Assembly (NCBI RefSeq): GCF_002015075.1
Contig: NZ_MUXZ01000041.1
Location: forward strand, 1-59,594
Source of the DNA: Canicola haemoglobinophilus
GTDB taxonomy: Bacteria; Pseudomonadota; Gammaproteobacteria; Enterobacterales; Pasteurellaceae
Direction of reading: 5' to 3'
DNA length: 59,594 bases
This document shows, piece by piece, positions 1 through 7,488 of the stretch. A model generated the notes under the pieces. The model worked only from the letters and a program-made list of their open reading frames with translations. It was not told the origin of the DNA and searched no databases. The stretch's first letter is position 1; the number at the start of each line of letters is the position of its first letter. Made by a program: the position numbers and the translations under genes.

Positions 1-978
1 GGTTTCGAACAGGTGTGGTCTATCACCAAATCCAGTTCCATTATAAATATCCATTGTATTGGTTCCCAAGGAATTGATATTTGCCAAGATTTTTTGTTGT
101 GAACCGTTGCCTAACGCAACCACAGAAACCACAGAAGTTATAACAATAATAATGCCTAACATGGTGAGCAGCGCACGCAATTTATGCGCAATGATAGCTT
201 GAATAGACATTTTAAAAGCTTCAATAAATTGGTCTTTGTAGTAATAAAAAGGATCTTTTTTTACTTCGGGAAACTCAACTTTGGCGGATATTTGTTCTGA
301 TTTTTTGGTATCAGCAATAATGCGTCCATCTTTAATCTCAATAATACGATTTGCAAAATTAGCCACTTCTTTGTCATGGGTCACTAAAATAATCGTATGT
401 CCCTCATGATGTAATTGTGTCAGGATCTCCATGACCATTTTGCCACTTTGGCTATCAAGAGCGCCTGTAGGCTCATCGGCTAAAATGATTTCACCACCGT
501 TCATTAACGCACGAGCAATACTCACTCGTTGCTGTTGCCCACCAGAAAGTTGGTTAGGTTTATTTTGGATACGTTCTGCCAGCCCTAATTTTTCTAATAA
601 AAGTGCGGCTCGTTTTAAGCGAGTTTCTTGATCTATGCCTGCATAAATTGCGGGAAGCGCTACATTTTCAAGTGCGCTCAAGGTTGGCAGTAAATTATAA
701 CGCTGAAAAATAAAGCCAAATTTTTTCTGGCGTAAATCAGATAATTGTTCATTATTTAATAAACTGGCTTCTGTTTGCGAAATTTTATATGAGCCAGAAG
801 TGGCATTGTCTAAACAACCAATAATATTCATCAAAGTAGATTTACCTGAGCCTGATTGTCCAATAATGGCAACAAAATCACCTTTTGTAATTTCAAGGTT
901 AATATCTTTTAAAACTTGGCTCCGATTTTCATTTTTACCAAAGAATTTATTGATATTGTGCATTTCAATAATGTTCAT
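1..978 (-). CDS. macB: MacB-type ABC transporter, ATP-binding/permease protein (partial, 3' end outside window)
   Basis: The frame reads leftward from an ATG at 978 and is still open at the window edge, giving 326 residues of a protein that is usually about 645. It has an N-terminal ABC ATPase: Walker A GQSGSGKS near residues 40-47, Q-loop near 92, signature LSGGQQQR near 144-151 and Walker B LADEP near 166-170. A linker and the first membrane helix of the permease half (about residues 270-295) follow. This ATPase-then-TM order is typical of MacB, which works with the periplasmic adaptor MacA and a TolC-type channel in export of macrolides, peptides or heme-related compounds. It starts 9 bases after the macA stop, so the two form an operon. 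Because macA is broken here, macB may be expressed without its partner. Confidence 0.9.
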   Translation of the reverse strand, partial: MNIIEMHNINKFFGKNENRSQVLKDINLEITKGDFVAIIGQSGSGKSTLMNIIGCLDNATSGSYKISQTEASLLNNEQLSDLRQKKFGFIFQRYNLLPTLSALENVALPAIYAGIDQETRLKRAALLLEKLGLAERIQNKPNQLSGGQQQRVSIARALMNGGEIILADEPTGALDSQSGKMVMEILTQLHHEGHTIILVTHDKEVANFANRIIEIKDGRIIADTKKSEQISAKVEFPEVKKDPFYYYKDQFIEAFKMSIQAIIAHKLRALLTMLGIIIVITSVVSVVALGNGSQQKILANINSLGTNTMDIYNGTGFGDRPHLFET

Positions 979-987
979 ATCATTTCC

Positions 988-2155
988 TTAAAACATTCTT
1001 GGTTTGCGTGTATTACCAACTTTTTCGCCATTTTCTAATTGAGAAGATATGACTTTTTCGCCTTCTTTTAAGCCCGATAAAATTTCACTGTACGTATCAT
1101 CATTTAAACCAATTTCAACTTCACGTTGCTCAACTTGATTATCATTATTCAGCACATTGACGAAATAAGCATGATTTTGCTTTTGTAATGTGATAGTCGG
1201 AATAACCAGAGCATTTTGCACTTCTGTAATGCTAATGGTATTTTGCGTTGTCATACCGAGGCGTAACTTTTGATCCTGATTATCAATAATCACATTGGCA
1301 TAATAATAAATAGCTTTGGTATCAGAAATACTTTCTGAATATTCATTATCTGTAAGCGTTGTTGGCGCTGGATCGACAGATGATATAACCCCTTGGTAAA
1401 ACGTATCGGGTTCGGCAAGAGTGCTAAATTTGACCTTCATTCCCGACCGCACTTTACTTATATCGCCCTCGGATATTTCAAGTTTGATTAATAATTTTTG
1501 TAAATTAGCGACTTGTACGATTGTGGGCGTAGTTTGGTTAGCATTGACAGTTTGTCCTTCGGATACAGGAATAGAAATAATGGTTCCACTAATAGGCGAC
1601 AGAATTTTGGTGTAAGCCAAATTTGTTTTAGCATTATTCACATCGATTTCTGCTTGTTTAATAGATGCTTGGATAGCTTGAATTTCAGCCTCAGCAATGG
1701 CAAAGGTATTTTGAGCATTGTTCAATTCATCTAAACTTGCAGATTTTTTGCATATAAGTTTGCAATTCGATTATGTGCAGATTTAGCAATATCATAAGCA
1801 ATTTGTTTAGCTTTAAATTGTGCTTGATAAGAAGCAAGTTGTGCTTGGGCAGTATTTAAGTGATTAAGTTAGGTTGTGGAGTCAATTTCAGCAATAAGAT
1901 CGCCTCGTTGAATTTCTTGTCCCAAAGTCACATGCATTTTCTCGATTTTTCCAGAGACTTGCGCCCCCACTTCAACTCGATTGTATGCCCTAATTGTGCC
2001 AGTTGCGATAACAGAGCGTTGTAAATCCTGACGTTTTACTGTTTCAGTGAGATAAATAATATCTTTTTGCTTAGAATAAGAGAGGTAAAAGTAACTAGAG
2101 ATAGCAATAAAAGAAATAAATAAAAGTATTAAAAAGGTTTCGACGCCTATGGATA
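988..2155 (-). pseudogene. macA: MacA-type periplasmic adaptor, disrupted (nonsense codon plus frameshift, no clear start)
   Basis: Read leftward, this encodes a membrane-fusion adaptor like E. coli MacA, but the frame is broken. A membrane anchor and the lipoyl/barrel-sandwich start (VGAQVSG) lie at about 2155-1900. A TAA at 1869-1871 follows EIDSTT, where a CAA glutamine codon would keep the frame. The alpha-hairpin then continues to a run of six A (minus strand, around 1744-1749); a seventh A would restore reading into the 245-codon downstream frame beginning at 1725. That part carries the second half of the hairpin, the lipoyl return (PISGTI), beta-barrel and membrane-proximal domains. 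No ATG, GTG or TTG is seen in frame at the 5' end; an ATA near 2148 could be a lost start. Together these make a functional full-length MacA unlikely unless the read is in error. Confidence 0.8.
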
Positions 2156-2164
2156 GATAATAAA

Positions 2165-2190
2165 AAAATCCCTATTGGAAGTCAATAGGG
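2165..2190 (-). terminator. Rho-independent terminator downstream of the lipoprotein gene
   Basis: The stem CCCTATTG / CAATAGGG with a 5-base loop is followed by a T run on the minus strand and a shorter one on the plus strand. It lies just after the stop of the lipoprotein gene and directly before the remaining macA frame, so macA is cut off from upstream minus-strand transcription. Confidence 0.75.
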
Positions 2191-2198
2191 TTTTTAGC

Positions 2199-2772
2199 CT
2201 AGTTATAAATTGATGTATCTACGTGTTTGAATTGACCATTTTTAAATTTTGTTAAGTCTTCAATGATACGCTTAACATTGGTAACATCAAAAGTAATGCT
2301 TTCTATCATACAAAATCCATTCTCACCTAATACAAAACACACATCTAAGAAATTTGAATGTTGGCTTCCTGAATGGAAAGTATAAACAGAATAACCATTT
2401 ATTGTTTTTGCTCTACCAATTTCTTTATCAAATTGCTCTGATCTTGACTTTGCTTTTATATCCCAATCAAGGAATTTATTCAACAAAACTAAATGTTGCT
2501 CTAATGATGTATCAGGGATAGTTACATTTGCAGTTTGAATATTGCCATAGTTATCACGTTTATACGTCTCCATTTTATAATGAATAGCTTTAGAACCATC
2601 ATCAAAATCCAAAAGAGAGGCTGTAGTAAACATTGGTGTGTAATTAGATGCAACAGAATTGTATGCAAGCCCCTGTACATTAGAACTAACTTTTGTAAGT
2701 TTGCTTGCTGTTGTACACCCAACCAATAACCAATAACACACTAACCAAACCAACTAAAAATAACTTTTTCAT
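2199..2772 (-). CDS. Putative lipoprotein of unknown function, probably frameshifted within the signal peptide
   Basis: The long frame (to 2753) encodes about 180 residues and has a lipobox-like LVGC-TT near its start, so the mature part would be an acylated envelope protein. I recognise no family. The only initiator in that frame is a TTG at 2753 with no ribosome-binding site. A much better start lies just upstream: ATG at 2772, preceded by GGAG and followed by MKKLFLVGLVSVLLVIG, a classic lipoprotein signal. That frame joins the long one only if four bases (or one) are removed from a TTATTGGTTATTGGTTGGG tract near 2710-2730. I infer a slippage mutation or phase-variable switch at the repeated TTGG units, so the copy as read is probably off. 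Cysteines and charged residues are otherwise intact to the stop at 2199. Confidence 0.6.
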
Positions 2773-3134
2773 ATCGTTCTCCAATTTTATAAATAAGGAA
2801 TAACATTCTACCAACTCCCAAAATTATTTCTGTGATCTATATCTAGATTATAAAATCTATGCATAAAAATACGCCATAATTTCCGCCCCATCAATCGCCC
2901 CCTCAACGTAACTTTTCGCCCTAGCAAGCTCTCTAAAATAAAAGATTTGGTTTTCATAAAGCTAATTGTATGTAATTCATCAAGAGCGCAAATTTTAAAA
3001 TGATTTTATTAAGAAAATATTAAGTAAAAATGAATGAAAGTTCGTTCATTTTTGCAAATTCTAACATTTCTTTTTGCAGAAACGAAAGTTTAATTTTGTT
3101 TGAGTAAATTATTTTAATTAATCAGTACAAAAAA

Positions 3135-3164
3135 TTCGCTTTTATAAAAAATCTCTTGTATAAT
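3135..3164 (+). promoter_or_regulatory. Promoter of rplM-rpsI
   Basis: A perfect TATAAT -10 box at 3159-3164 lies 18 bases after TTCGCT at 3135-3140, a moderate -35 match. The AT-rich stretch upstream (3060-3130) could serve as an UP element. The start of transcription would fall near 3171, giving a leader of about 130 bases. Confidence 0.6.
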
Positions 3165-3253
3165 CGCCCGACCCTGTGAATGTGTCGGATTTCCCACCGC
3201 ACATTATTTTATCGAGATCGCACTCGAAGGGGTGAAGATTAAGATTGATGGTT

Positions 3254-3270
3254 GTGCTTAATGTAAGCAC
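3254..3270 (+). promoter_or_regulatory. Leader hairpin of the rplM mRNA
   Basis: A perfect inverted repeat, GTGCTTA-ATG-TAAGCAC, lies 35 bases before the rplM start in a long leader. L13 is known to control its own operon in enterobacteria, so this may be part of an autoregulatory structure. That role is inferred from position only. Confidence 0.4.
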
Positions 3271-3304
3271 TGGGTATTAATATTATTTTATTGGTAATTA
3301 ATTA

Positions 3305-3733
3305 ATGAAAACTTTTGTAGCAAAACCAGAAACGGTTAAACGCGACTGGTATGTAGTAGATGCGACAGGTAAAACTTTAGGTCGTTTAGCGACTGAATTA
3401 GCACGTCGCCTTCGTGGTAAACATAAAGCTGAATATACTCCACATGTTGATACAGGTGATTATATCGTTGTTATCAATGCAGAAAAAGTTGCAGTAACTG
3501 GTAACAAAGAAAGCGATAAACTTTACTACTGGCACACTGGCTATGTAGGTGGTATTAAACAAGCGACTTTCAAAGAAATGATCCAACGCCGTCCTGAAGC
3601 AGTGATTGAAATTGCGGTTAAAGGTATGTTGCCAAAAGGTCCATTAGGTCGTGCAATGTTCCGTAAATTAAAAGTGTATGCTGGTTCAGAACATAACCAC
3701 GCAGCACAACAACCACAAGTTTTAGATATTTAA
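3305..3733 (+). CDS. rplM: Large ribosomal subunit protein uL13
   Basis: This 142-residue protein has the same length as E. coli L13 and reads as a clear orthologue along its whole length: the DWYVVDATGKTLGRLA start, the core HTGYVGGIKQATF and the GMLPKGPLGRAM loop that contacts 23S rRNA. L13 is an early-assembly protein of the 50S subunit. It is the first gene of a two-gene operon with rpsI (16-base gap), the arrangement found in nearly all bacteria. A strong promoter and a long structured leader precede it, compatible with feedback control. Nothing is unusual in the sequence. Confidence 0.98.
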   Translation: MKTFVAKPETVKRDWYVVDATGKTLGRLATELARRLRGKHKAEYTPHVDTGDYIVVINAEKVAVTGNKESDKLYYWHTGYVGGIKQATFKEMIQRRPEAVIEIAVKGMLPKGPLGRAMFRKLKVYAGSEHNHAAQQPQVLDI

Positions 3734-3749
3734 TCACGAGGTTAGGAAA

Positions 3750-4142
3750 ATGGCAGAGAATCAAAACTACGGTACAGGTCGCCGCAAAAGCTCTTCAGCT
3801 CGTGTATTTATCAAACCGGGCAGTGGTAAAATTGTTATCAACCAACGTGAATTAGACGTATATTTCGGTCGCGAAACATCTCGTATGATCGTACGTCAAC
3901 CATTAGAATTGGTTGAATTAACTGATAAATTAGATTTATACATCACAGTTAAAGGTGGTGGTATTTCTGGTCAAGCGGGTGCAATCCGTCACGGTATCAC
4001 TCGTGCGCTAATTGAGTATGATGAAACATTACGCCCTGTATTACGTGCAGCTGGCTTTGTTACTCGTGATGCTCGTCGTGTTGAACGTAAAAAAGTTGGT
4101 TTACACAAAGCACGTCGTCGTCCACAATACTCAAAACGTTAA
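3750..4142 (+). CDS. rpsI: Small ribosomal subunit protein uS9
   Basis: This 130-residue protein matches the length of E. coli S9. The N-terminal GTGRRKSSSARVF and the GGGISGQAGAIRHGI core are diagnostic. The basic C-terminal tail ends in SKR, the residues that reach the P-site tRNA anticodon loop in the 30S subunit. It is translated from its own site (AGGTTAGGAAA before ATG) after rplM. The operon ends at a terminator 25 bases downstream. Confidence 0.98.
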   Translation: MAENQNYGTGRRKSSSARVFIKPGSGKIVINQRELDVYFGRETSRMIVRQPLELVELTDKLDLYITVKGGGISGQAGAIRHGITRALIEYDETLRPVLRAAGFVTRDARRVERKKVGLHKARRRPQYSKR

Positions 4143-4166
4143 TTTTATTTTCGTTTTATATACAGA

Positions 4167-4198
4167 ATTGCAAGTCAAATGGCTTGCAATTTTTTTTC
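4167..4198 (+). terminator. Terminator of rplM-rpsI
   Basis: An 8-base stem ATTGCAAG / CTTGCAAT with an 8-base loop is followed by a run of eight T. Confidence 0.85.
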
Positions 4199-4303
4199 TT
4201 TTTTTATGGGTAAATTCCCATTGAAGTTTATGTATTACCCTATCATTTATGGTAGAATAAGCGACCTTTTTATCAATTTAATTTTTGGTCGTCGGAGGAA
4301 AAG

Positions 4304-4942
4304 ATGACAAGCGCTGCAAATAAACGTTCAATAATGACTCTTTTTTCAGATAAAGTTGATATTTATTGCCATCAGGTTCGTATAGTTTTAGCTGAAAAGG
4401 GCGTTGCCTATGAAACAGAAACTGTGGATCCGAGTTCTATCTCTGAAGATTTAATGGAATTAAATCCTTATGGCACAATTCCTACTTTAGTTGATCGTGA
4501 TTTAGTTTTATTTAATTCTCGCATTATTATGGAATATTTAGATGAGCGTTTTCCATATCCTCCATTAATGCCGGTTTATCCTGTTGCACGTGGTAAAAGC
4601 CGCTTATTAATGTTACGTATCGAACAAGATTGGTATCCAGTATTAGAAAAAGCAGAGAAAGGCTCAGAGAGTGAAAAAGCTAATGCATTGAAACAATTAA
4701 AAGAAGAAATTTTAGCAATAGCACCAATTTTTAGCCAAACTGCTTATTTTATGAGTGATGAATTTAGCTTAGTTGATTGTTACATCGCTCCATTATTATG
4801 GCGTATGCAACAACTTGGAGTTGTATTTACAGGCACAGGCAGCAAAGCGATTAAAGCTTATATGGAGCGAGTTTTCCAGCGTGATTCTTTCTTACAATCT
4901 GTTGGCGAAGCGACACCTAAAAATTTAATGGATGACAAATAG
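4304..4942 (+). CDS. sspA: Stringent starvation protein A
   Basis: This 212-residue glutathione-transferase-fold protein has the same length as E. coli SspA and very high identity in ANKRS-MTLFS, SHQVRIVLAEKG-like and RIIMEYLDERFP-PPLMPVYPVARG. SspA binds RNA polymerase and shifts transcription under starvation and acid stress; it has no GST catalytic function. The thioredoxin-like N-terminal domain spans about residues 11-90 and the helical domain about 95-205. The ATG at 4304 follows a strong GGAGG. Its end overlaps an ATG in the sspB frame, and it forms an operon with sspB as in other gammaproteobacteria. Confidence 0.96.
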   Translation: MTSAANKRSIMTLFSDKVDIYCHQVRIVLAEKGVAYETETVDPSSISEDLMELNPYGTIPTLVDRDLVLFNSRIIMEYLDERFPYPPLMPVYPVARGKSRLLMLRIEQDWYPVLEKAEKGSESEKANALKQLKEEILAIAPIFSQTAYFMSDEFSLVDCYIAPLLWRMQQLGVVFTGTGSKAIKAYMERVFQRDSFLQSVGEATPKNLMDDK

Positions 4943-4949
4943 GATCGAT

Positions 4950-5408
4950 ATGTCGCAAAAAACTTTACCTAAACGCCCATATTTATTGAGAGCATATTAT
5001 GACTGGCTTGTTGATAATGATTTCACGCCTTATCTCGTTGTAGATGCAACTTATTCAGGTGTAAATGTTCCTGTTGAGTACGTTAAAGATGGTCAGATTG
5101 TTTTGAACTTGTCTGCTAATGCAACGGGTAATTTCGTATTAAATAATGAAGCTATTCAATTTAGTGCTCGTTTCCAAGGTGTACCTAGAGATATTTATAT
5201 TCCTATGGGGGCAGCGTTAGCTATTTATGCTCGGGAAAATGGCGATGGCGTAATGTTTGAGCCTGAAGCTATTTATGATGAATTAAATACAACTAGCATA
5301 GACGAACAGCCTTTGAGTTTTGCTGAGGCTGTCGATCAAAAGCAGCAACCTAAAAAGACTAAATTAAAAGAAAAAAATGCTGCACCTCATTTACGTATAG
5401 TGAAATAG
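4950..5408 (+). CDS. sspB: ClpXP adaptor SspB
   Basis: SspB tethers SsrA-tagged, incompletely made proteins to ClpX for degradation. The protein is 152 residues from the ATG at 4950. I prefer this start to an ATG at 4932 because the family begins only a few residues before RPYLLRAYYDWL. The substrate-binding beta-fold covers about residues 10-115 (LVVDATYSGVNVP, DGQIVLNLS, AIYARENGDGVMFEPE). A charged linker follows, and the conserved LRIVK tail is the ClpX-docking motif. It lies directly after sspA and shares its operon; an inverted uptake-sequence terminator closes the unit. Confidence 0.95.
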   Translation: MSQKTLPKRPYLLRAYYDWLVDNDFTPYLVVDATYSGVNVPVEYVKDGQIVLNLSANATGNFVLNNEAIQFSARFQGVPRDIYIPMGAALAIYARENGDGVMFEPEAIYDELNTTSIDEQPLSFAEAVDQKQQPKKTKLKEKNAAPHLRIVK

Positions 5409-5428
5409 GGCAAAATGATTATCTTTTT

Positions 5429-5456
5429 GAACCGCACTTGAAGTGCGGTTTTGTAT
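5429..5456 (+). terminator. Uptake-sequence terminator after sspB
   Basis: ACCGCACTT at 5431-5439 and AAGTGCGGT at 5441-5449 form an inverted pair of DNA uptake signals followed by TTTTG. Such pairs commonly double as terminators in this family. Confidence 0.75.
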
Positions 5457-5513
5457 TTTCTAGTTATTGAAGTTATTTTATTAGACACGGTTAAATTATA
5501 TAAAAGGTGTTTT

Positions 5514-5804
5514 ATGTTATGTGCAATTTATAAAAGTAAAAAAAAGGAAGGAATGTATCTTTACGTTGCTAAAAGGGATTTTTTTGATGATGTTCCAGAG
5601 GAGTTATTGTTTGTATTTGGAGTACCTATTTTCGTTATGTTGTTTAATTTAAATGGCCATAAATCTTTAGTTAATATTGACAATAAAACGGTTCAACAAC
5701 AAATTTTAGAAAAAGGTTTTTATTTACAAATGCCAAAGCAAGAAGAAAACTTATTAGAGAAATTTAGGCAACAAAATTTTGGTAAGTTTGAAAACAATGT
5801 ATAA
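5514..5804 (+). CDS. YcgL domain-containing protein
   Basis: This 96-residue protein starts at the ATG at 5514; the frame is open further upstream, but YcgL proteins begin at M-x-C-x-IYKS, as here. Recognisable parts are IYKSKKKEGMYLYVAKRD, FGVP-FVM-, LVNID and the C-terminal GFYLQMPKQEENLLEKF, matching E. coli YcgL throughout. The family is small, cytoplasmic, conserved in gammaproteobacteria and of unknown biochemical function. An AAAGG lies before the start. It ends where the window to xthA begins (33 bases) and may be cotranscribed with xthA. Confidence 0.85.
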   Translation: MLCAIYKSKKKEGMYLYVAKRDFFDDVPEELLFVFGVPIFVMLFNLNGHKSLVNIDNKTVQQQILEKGFYLQMPKQEENLLEKFRQQNFGKFENNV

Positions 5805-5836
5805 TGATCCCTCTTTTTAATCTTTTAGGAAGATAC

Positions 5837-6640
5837 ATGAAATTTATTTCATTCAATATTAATGGGCTACGAGCTCGACCTCATCAATTAGAAGCAGTTA
5901 TCAATAAATATCAACCTGATGTTATAGGACTACAAGAAATTAAAGTCGCTGATGAAGACTTTCCTTATCAATTGGTAGAACACTTGGGATATCATATTTA
6001 TCACCATGGACAGAAAGGGCATTATGGTGTTGCATTGTTGTTAAAACAAGAAGCAAAAGCCATTCGTAAAGGATTTTCAACTGATGATGAAAATGCGCAA
6101 AAACGTATTATTATGGCTGATTTAGAAACAGAGTTTGGACTGTTAACTGTGGTTAATGGATATTTTCCACAAGGTGAAAGTCGTCAGCATGAAACAAAGT
6201 TCCCAGCTAAAGAAAAATTTTATGCTGATTTACAGTATTATGTTGAGCAAGAGCACGATAAGCATAATCCTCTTTTAATTATGGGTGATATGAATATTAG
6301 TCCAACTGACTTAGATATTGGTATTGGTGAAGAAAGTCGAAAACGTTGGCTACGCACAGGAAAATGTTCCTTTTTACCAGAAGAAAGAGAGTGGATTAAC
6401 CGTCTATATAATTACGGATTAACCGATACATTTCGTCATAAAAATCCAATGGCCCATGATAAATTTTCGTGGTTTGATTATCGTTCTAAAGGTTTCGATG
6501 ATAATCGAGGTTTGAGAATAGATCATATTTTAGTAAATTCAATATTGTTAGATCGTTGTATTGATACTGGTATTGCATTGGATATTCGCGCAATGGAAAA
6601 ACCTTCAGATCATGCTCCGATCTGGGCAGAGTTTAAATAA
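5837..6640 (+). CDS. xthA: Exodeoxyribonuclease III
   Basis: This apurinic/apyrimidinic endonuclease and 3'-5' exonuclease acts in base excision repair. The protein is 267 residues (E. coli 268) from the ATG at 5837, which has an AGGAAG site; the longer frame from 5804 adds residues not found in the family. Catalytic motifs are present: FNINGLRAR (Asn7), GLQEIK (Glu34), NGYFPQGE, GDMNISP (Asp/Asn near 151-153) and the C-terminal SDHAPIWAEF with the Asp-His pair. The gene after it starts 10 bases downstream and is probably cotranscribed. Confidence 0.96.
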   Translation: MKFISFNINGLRARPHQLEAVINKYQPDVIGLQEIKVADEDFPYQLVEHLGYHIYHHGQKGHYGVALLLKQEAKAIRKGFSTDDENAQKRIIMADLETEFGLLTVVNGYFPQGESRQHETKFPAKEKFYADLQYYVEQEHDKHNPLLIMGDMNISPTDLDIGIGEESRKRWLRTGKCSFLPEEREWINRLYNYGLTDTFRHKNPMAHDKFSWFDYRSKGFDDNRGLRIDHILVNSILLDRCIDTGIALDIRAMEKPSDHAPIWAEFK

Positions 6641-6650
6641 GGAAATATAA

Positions 6651-7433
6651 ATGGAAATTGAACAAGATTGGCAAAGCTACCGCTCAACGATTAATGAGAA
6701 TGCGGCTATTTTTTCGGTAAATTTAGGACTTTTTGAGCAATTTCCAGCCGTTAATCATATATGTGAAATTATTGTTCAATTTGATGTCCCTTATCTTTCG
6801 GATGACACAGGATTACCTCAATTAGAAACCTATGTGGATTTACAGCAAAATTTATTAAAAATCTCCACTCTAATTTCAGCGCAACCTAATGTTTATTATG
6901 CGGGAAATATCCTTTGTAATGGCAATGCTACACTCTATTTTTATTGTAATGATGCTCTAGATGTTACTGATGTTTTGGATTCGAGTTTCCCACAAGCAAC
7001 TCATATTCAAAAGCAATTTGATCCTACCTGGGATTTGTATTTTGATTTTCTTATAATTTCTCCTTTAGAAATGAAATTAAACGCTACAACAGAGTTATTA
7101 AATACATTGAAAAATAGTGGTAAAGATCTCTCCAATAATTATCAAATTGAGCATAAATTTCATTTTTTGAATGAGCAGAATCTTTCTTCATTCCTTGAAT
7201 ATATATCGACAAAAGCAATGCCGCTTGGTGATATAAGACTTTCATCGGAAACTATTTCTATTCATGAAGAAGAGGAAGGTTATACTGTTAAATTAGTACA
7301 AGAACTCAGCTTGGATAATTCTTATATTTTCCAATTAGTTAAAGAATTTGATGCGTTAGCCTTTCAATATGAAGGTGATTATATTGGCTGGGAATGCTTG
7401 GATGTGTTAATTGATAAGCCACAGCTAAACTAG
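6651..7433 (+). CDS. DUF695 and RraB domain fusion protein
   Basis: This 260-residue cytoplasmic protein has no signal peptide. Residues about 1-130 resemble DUF695 (starts WQSYRSTINENAAIFSVNLG). Residues about 160-255 resemble the RNase E inhibitor RraB (acidic GDIRLSS-, a stretch EEEEGYTVKLVQEL, and YIGWECLDV near the end). RraB in E. coli binds the C-terminal half of RNase E and changes which mRNAs are cut. Whether this fusion does the same is not shown by sequence. It begins 10 bases after xthA and is followed by a hairpin, so it is likely the last gene of that operon. The domain assignment is from memory of the families. Confidence 0.7.
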   Translation: MEIEQDWQSYRSTINENAAIFSVNLGLFEQFPAVNHICEIIVQFDVPYLSDDTGLPQLETYVDLQQNLLKISTLISAQPNVYYAGNILCNGNATLYFYCNDALDVTDVLDSSFPQATHIQKQFDPTWDLYFDFLIISPLEMKLNATTELLNTLKNSGKDLSNNYQIEHKFHFLNEQNLSSFLEYISTKAMPLGDIRLSSETISIHEEEEGYTVKLVQELSLDNSYIFQLVKEFDALAFQYEGDYIGWECLDVLIDKPQLN

Positions 7434-7450
7434 CTTTATTAGTAACAAAA

Positions 7451-7480
7451 AGCAGATCAATTGTGATCTGCTTCTTAATT
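7451..7480 (+). terminator. Terminator between convergent genes (DUF695/RraB and prlC)
   Basis: A perfect 9-base stem AGCAGATCA / TGATCTGCT with a 4-base loop lies between two convergent genes. The T run is weak on the plus strand (TCTTAATTTT), and TTTTTGT-like on the minus strand, so it may serve both. Confidence 0.6.
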
Positions 7481-7488
7481 TTATTACA

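Larger units (their letters stand above)
2773..3304. other. Intergenic region with a possible small gene remnant and the rplM leader
   Basis: No convincing gene is present. On the minus strand around 2860-2960 a short frame without a start (ending ELARAKSYVEGAIDGAE, then about ten residues and a stop) looks protein-like and could be the tail of a lost gene. The overlapping 49-codon frame from ATG 2957 to 2808 does not look like a protein. The right part (from 3135) holds the ribosomal protein promoter and leader described separately. Confidence 0.5.

Noticed and set aside
2808..2957. A 49-codon minus-strand frame from an ATG at 2957
   Set aside because: No ribosome-binding site, basic low-complexity composition, and another frame in the same place looks more protein-like.
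4012..4224. A 70-codon plus-strand frame across the end of rpsI
   Set aside because: It lies in another frame of rpsI and runs through the terminator hairpin.
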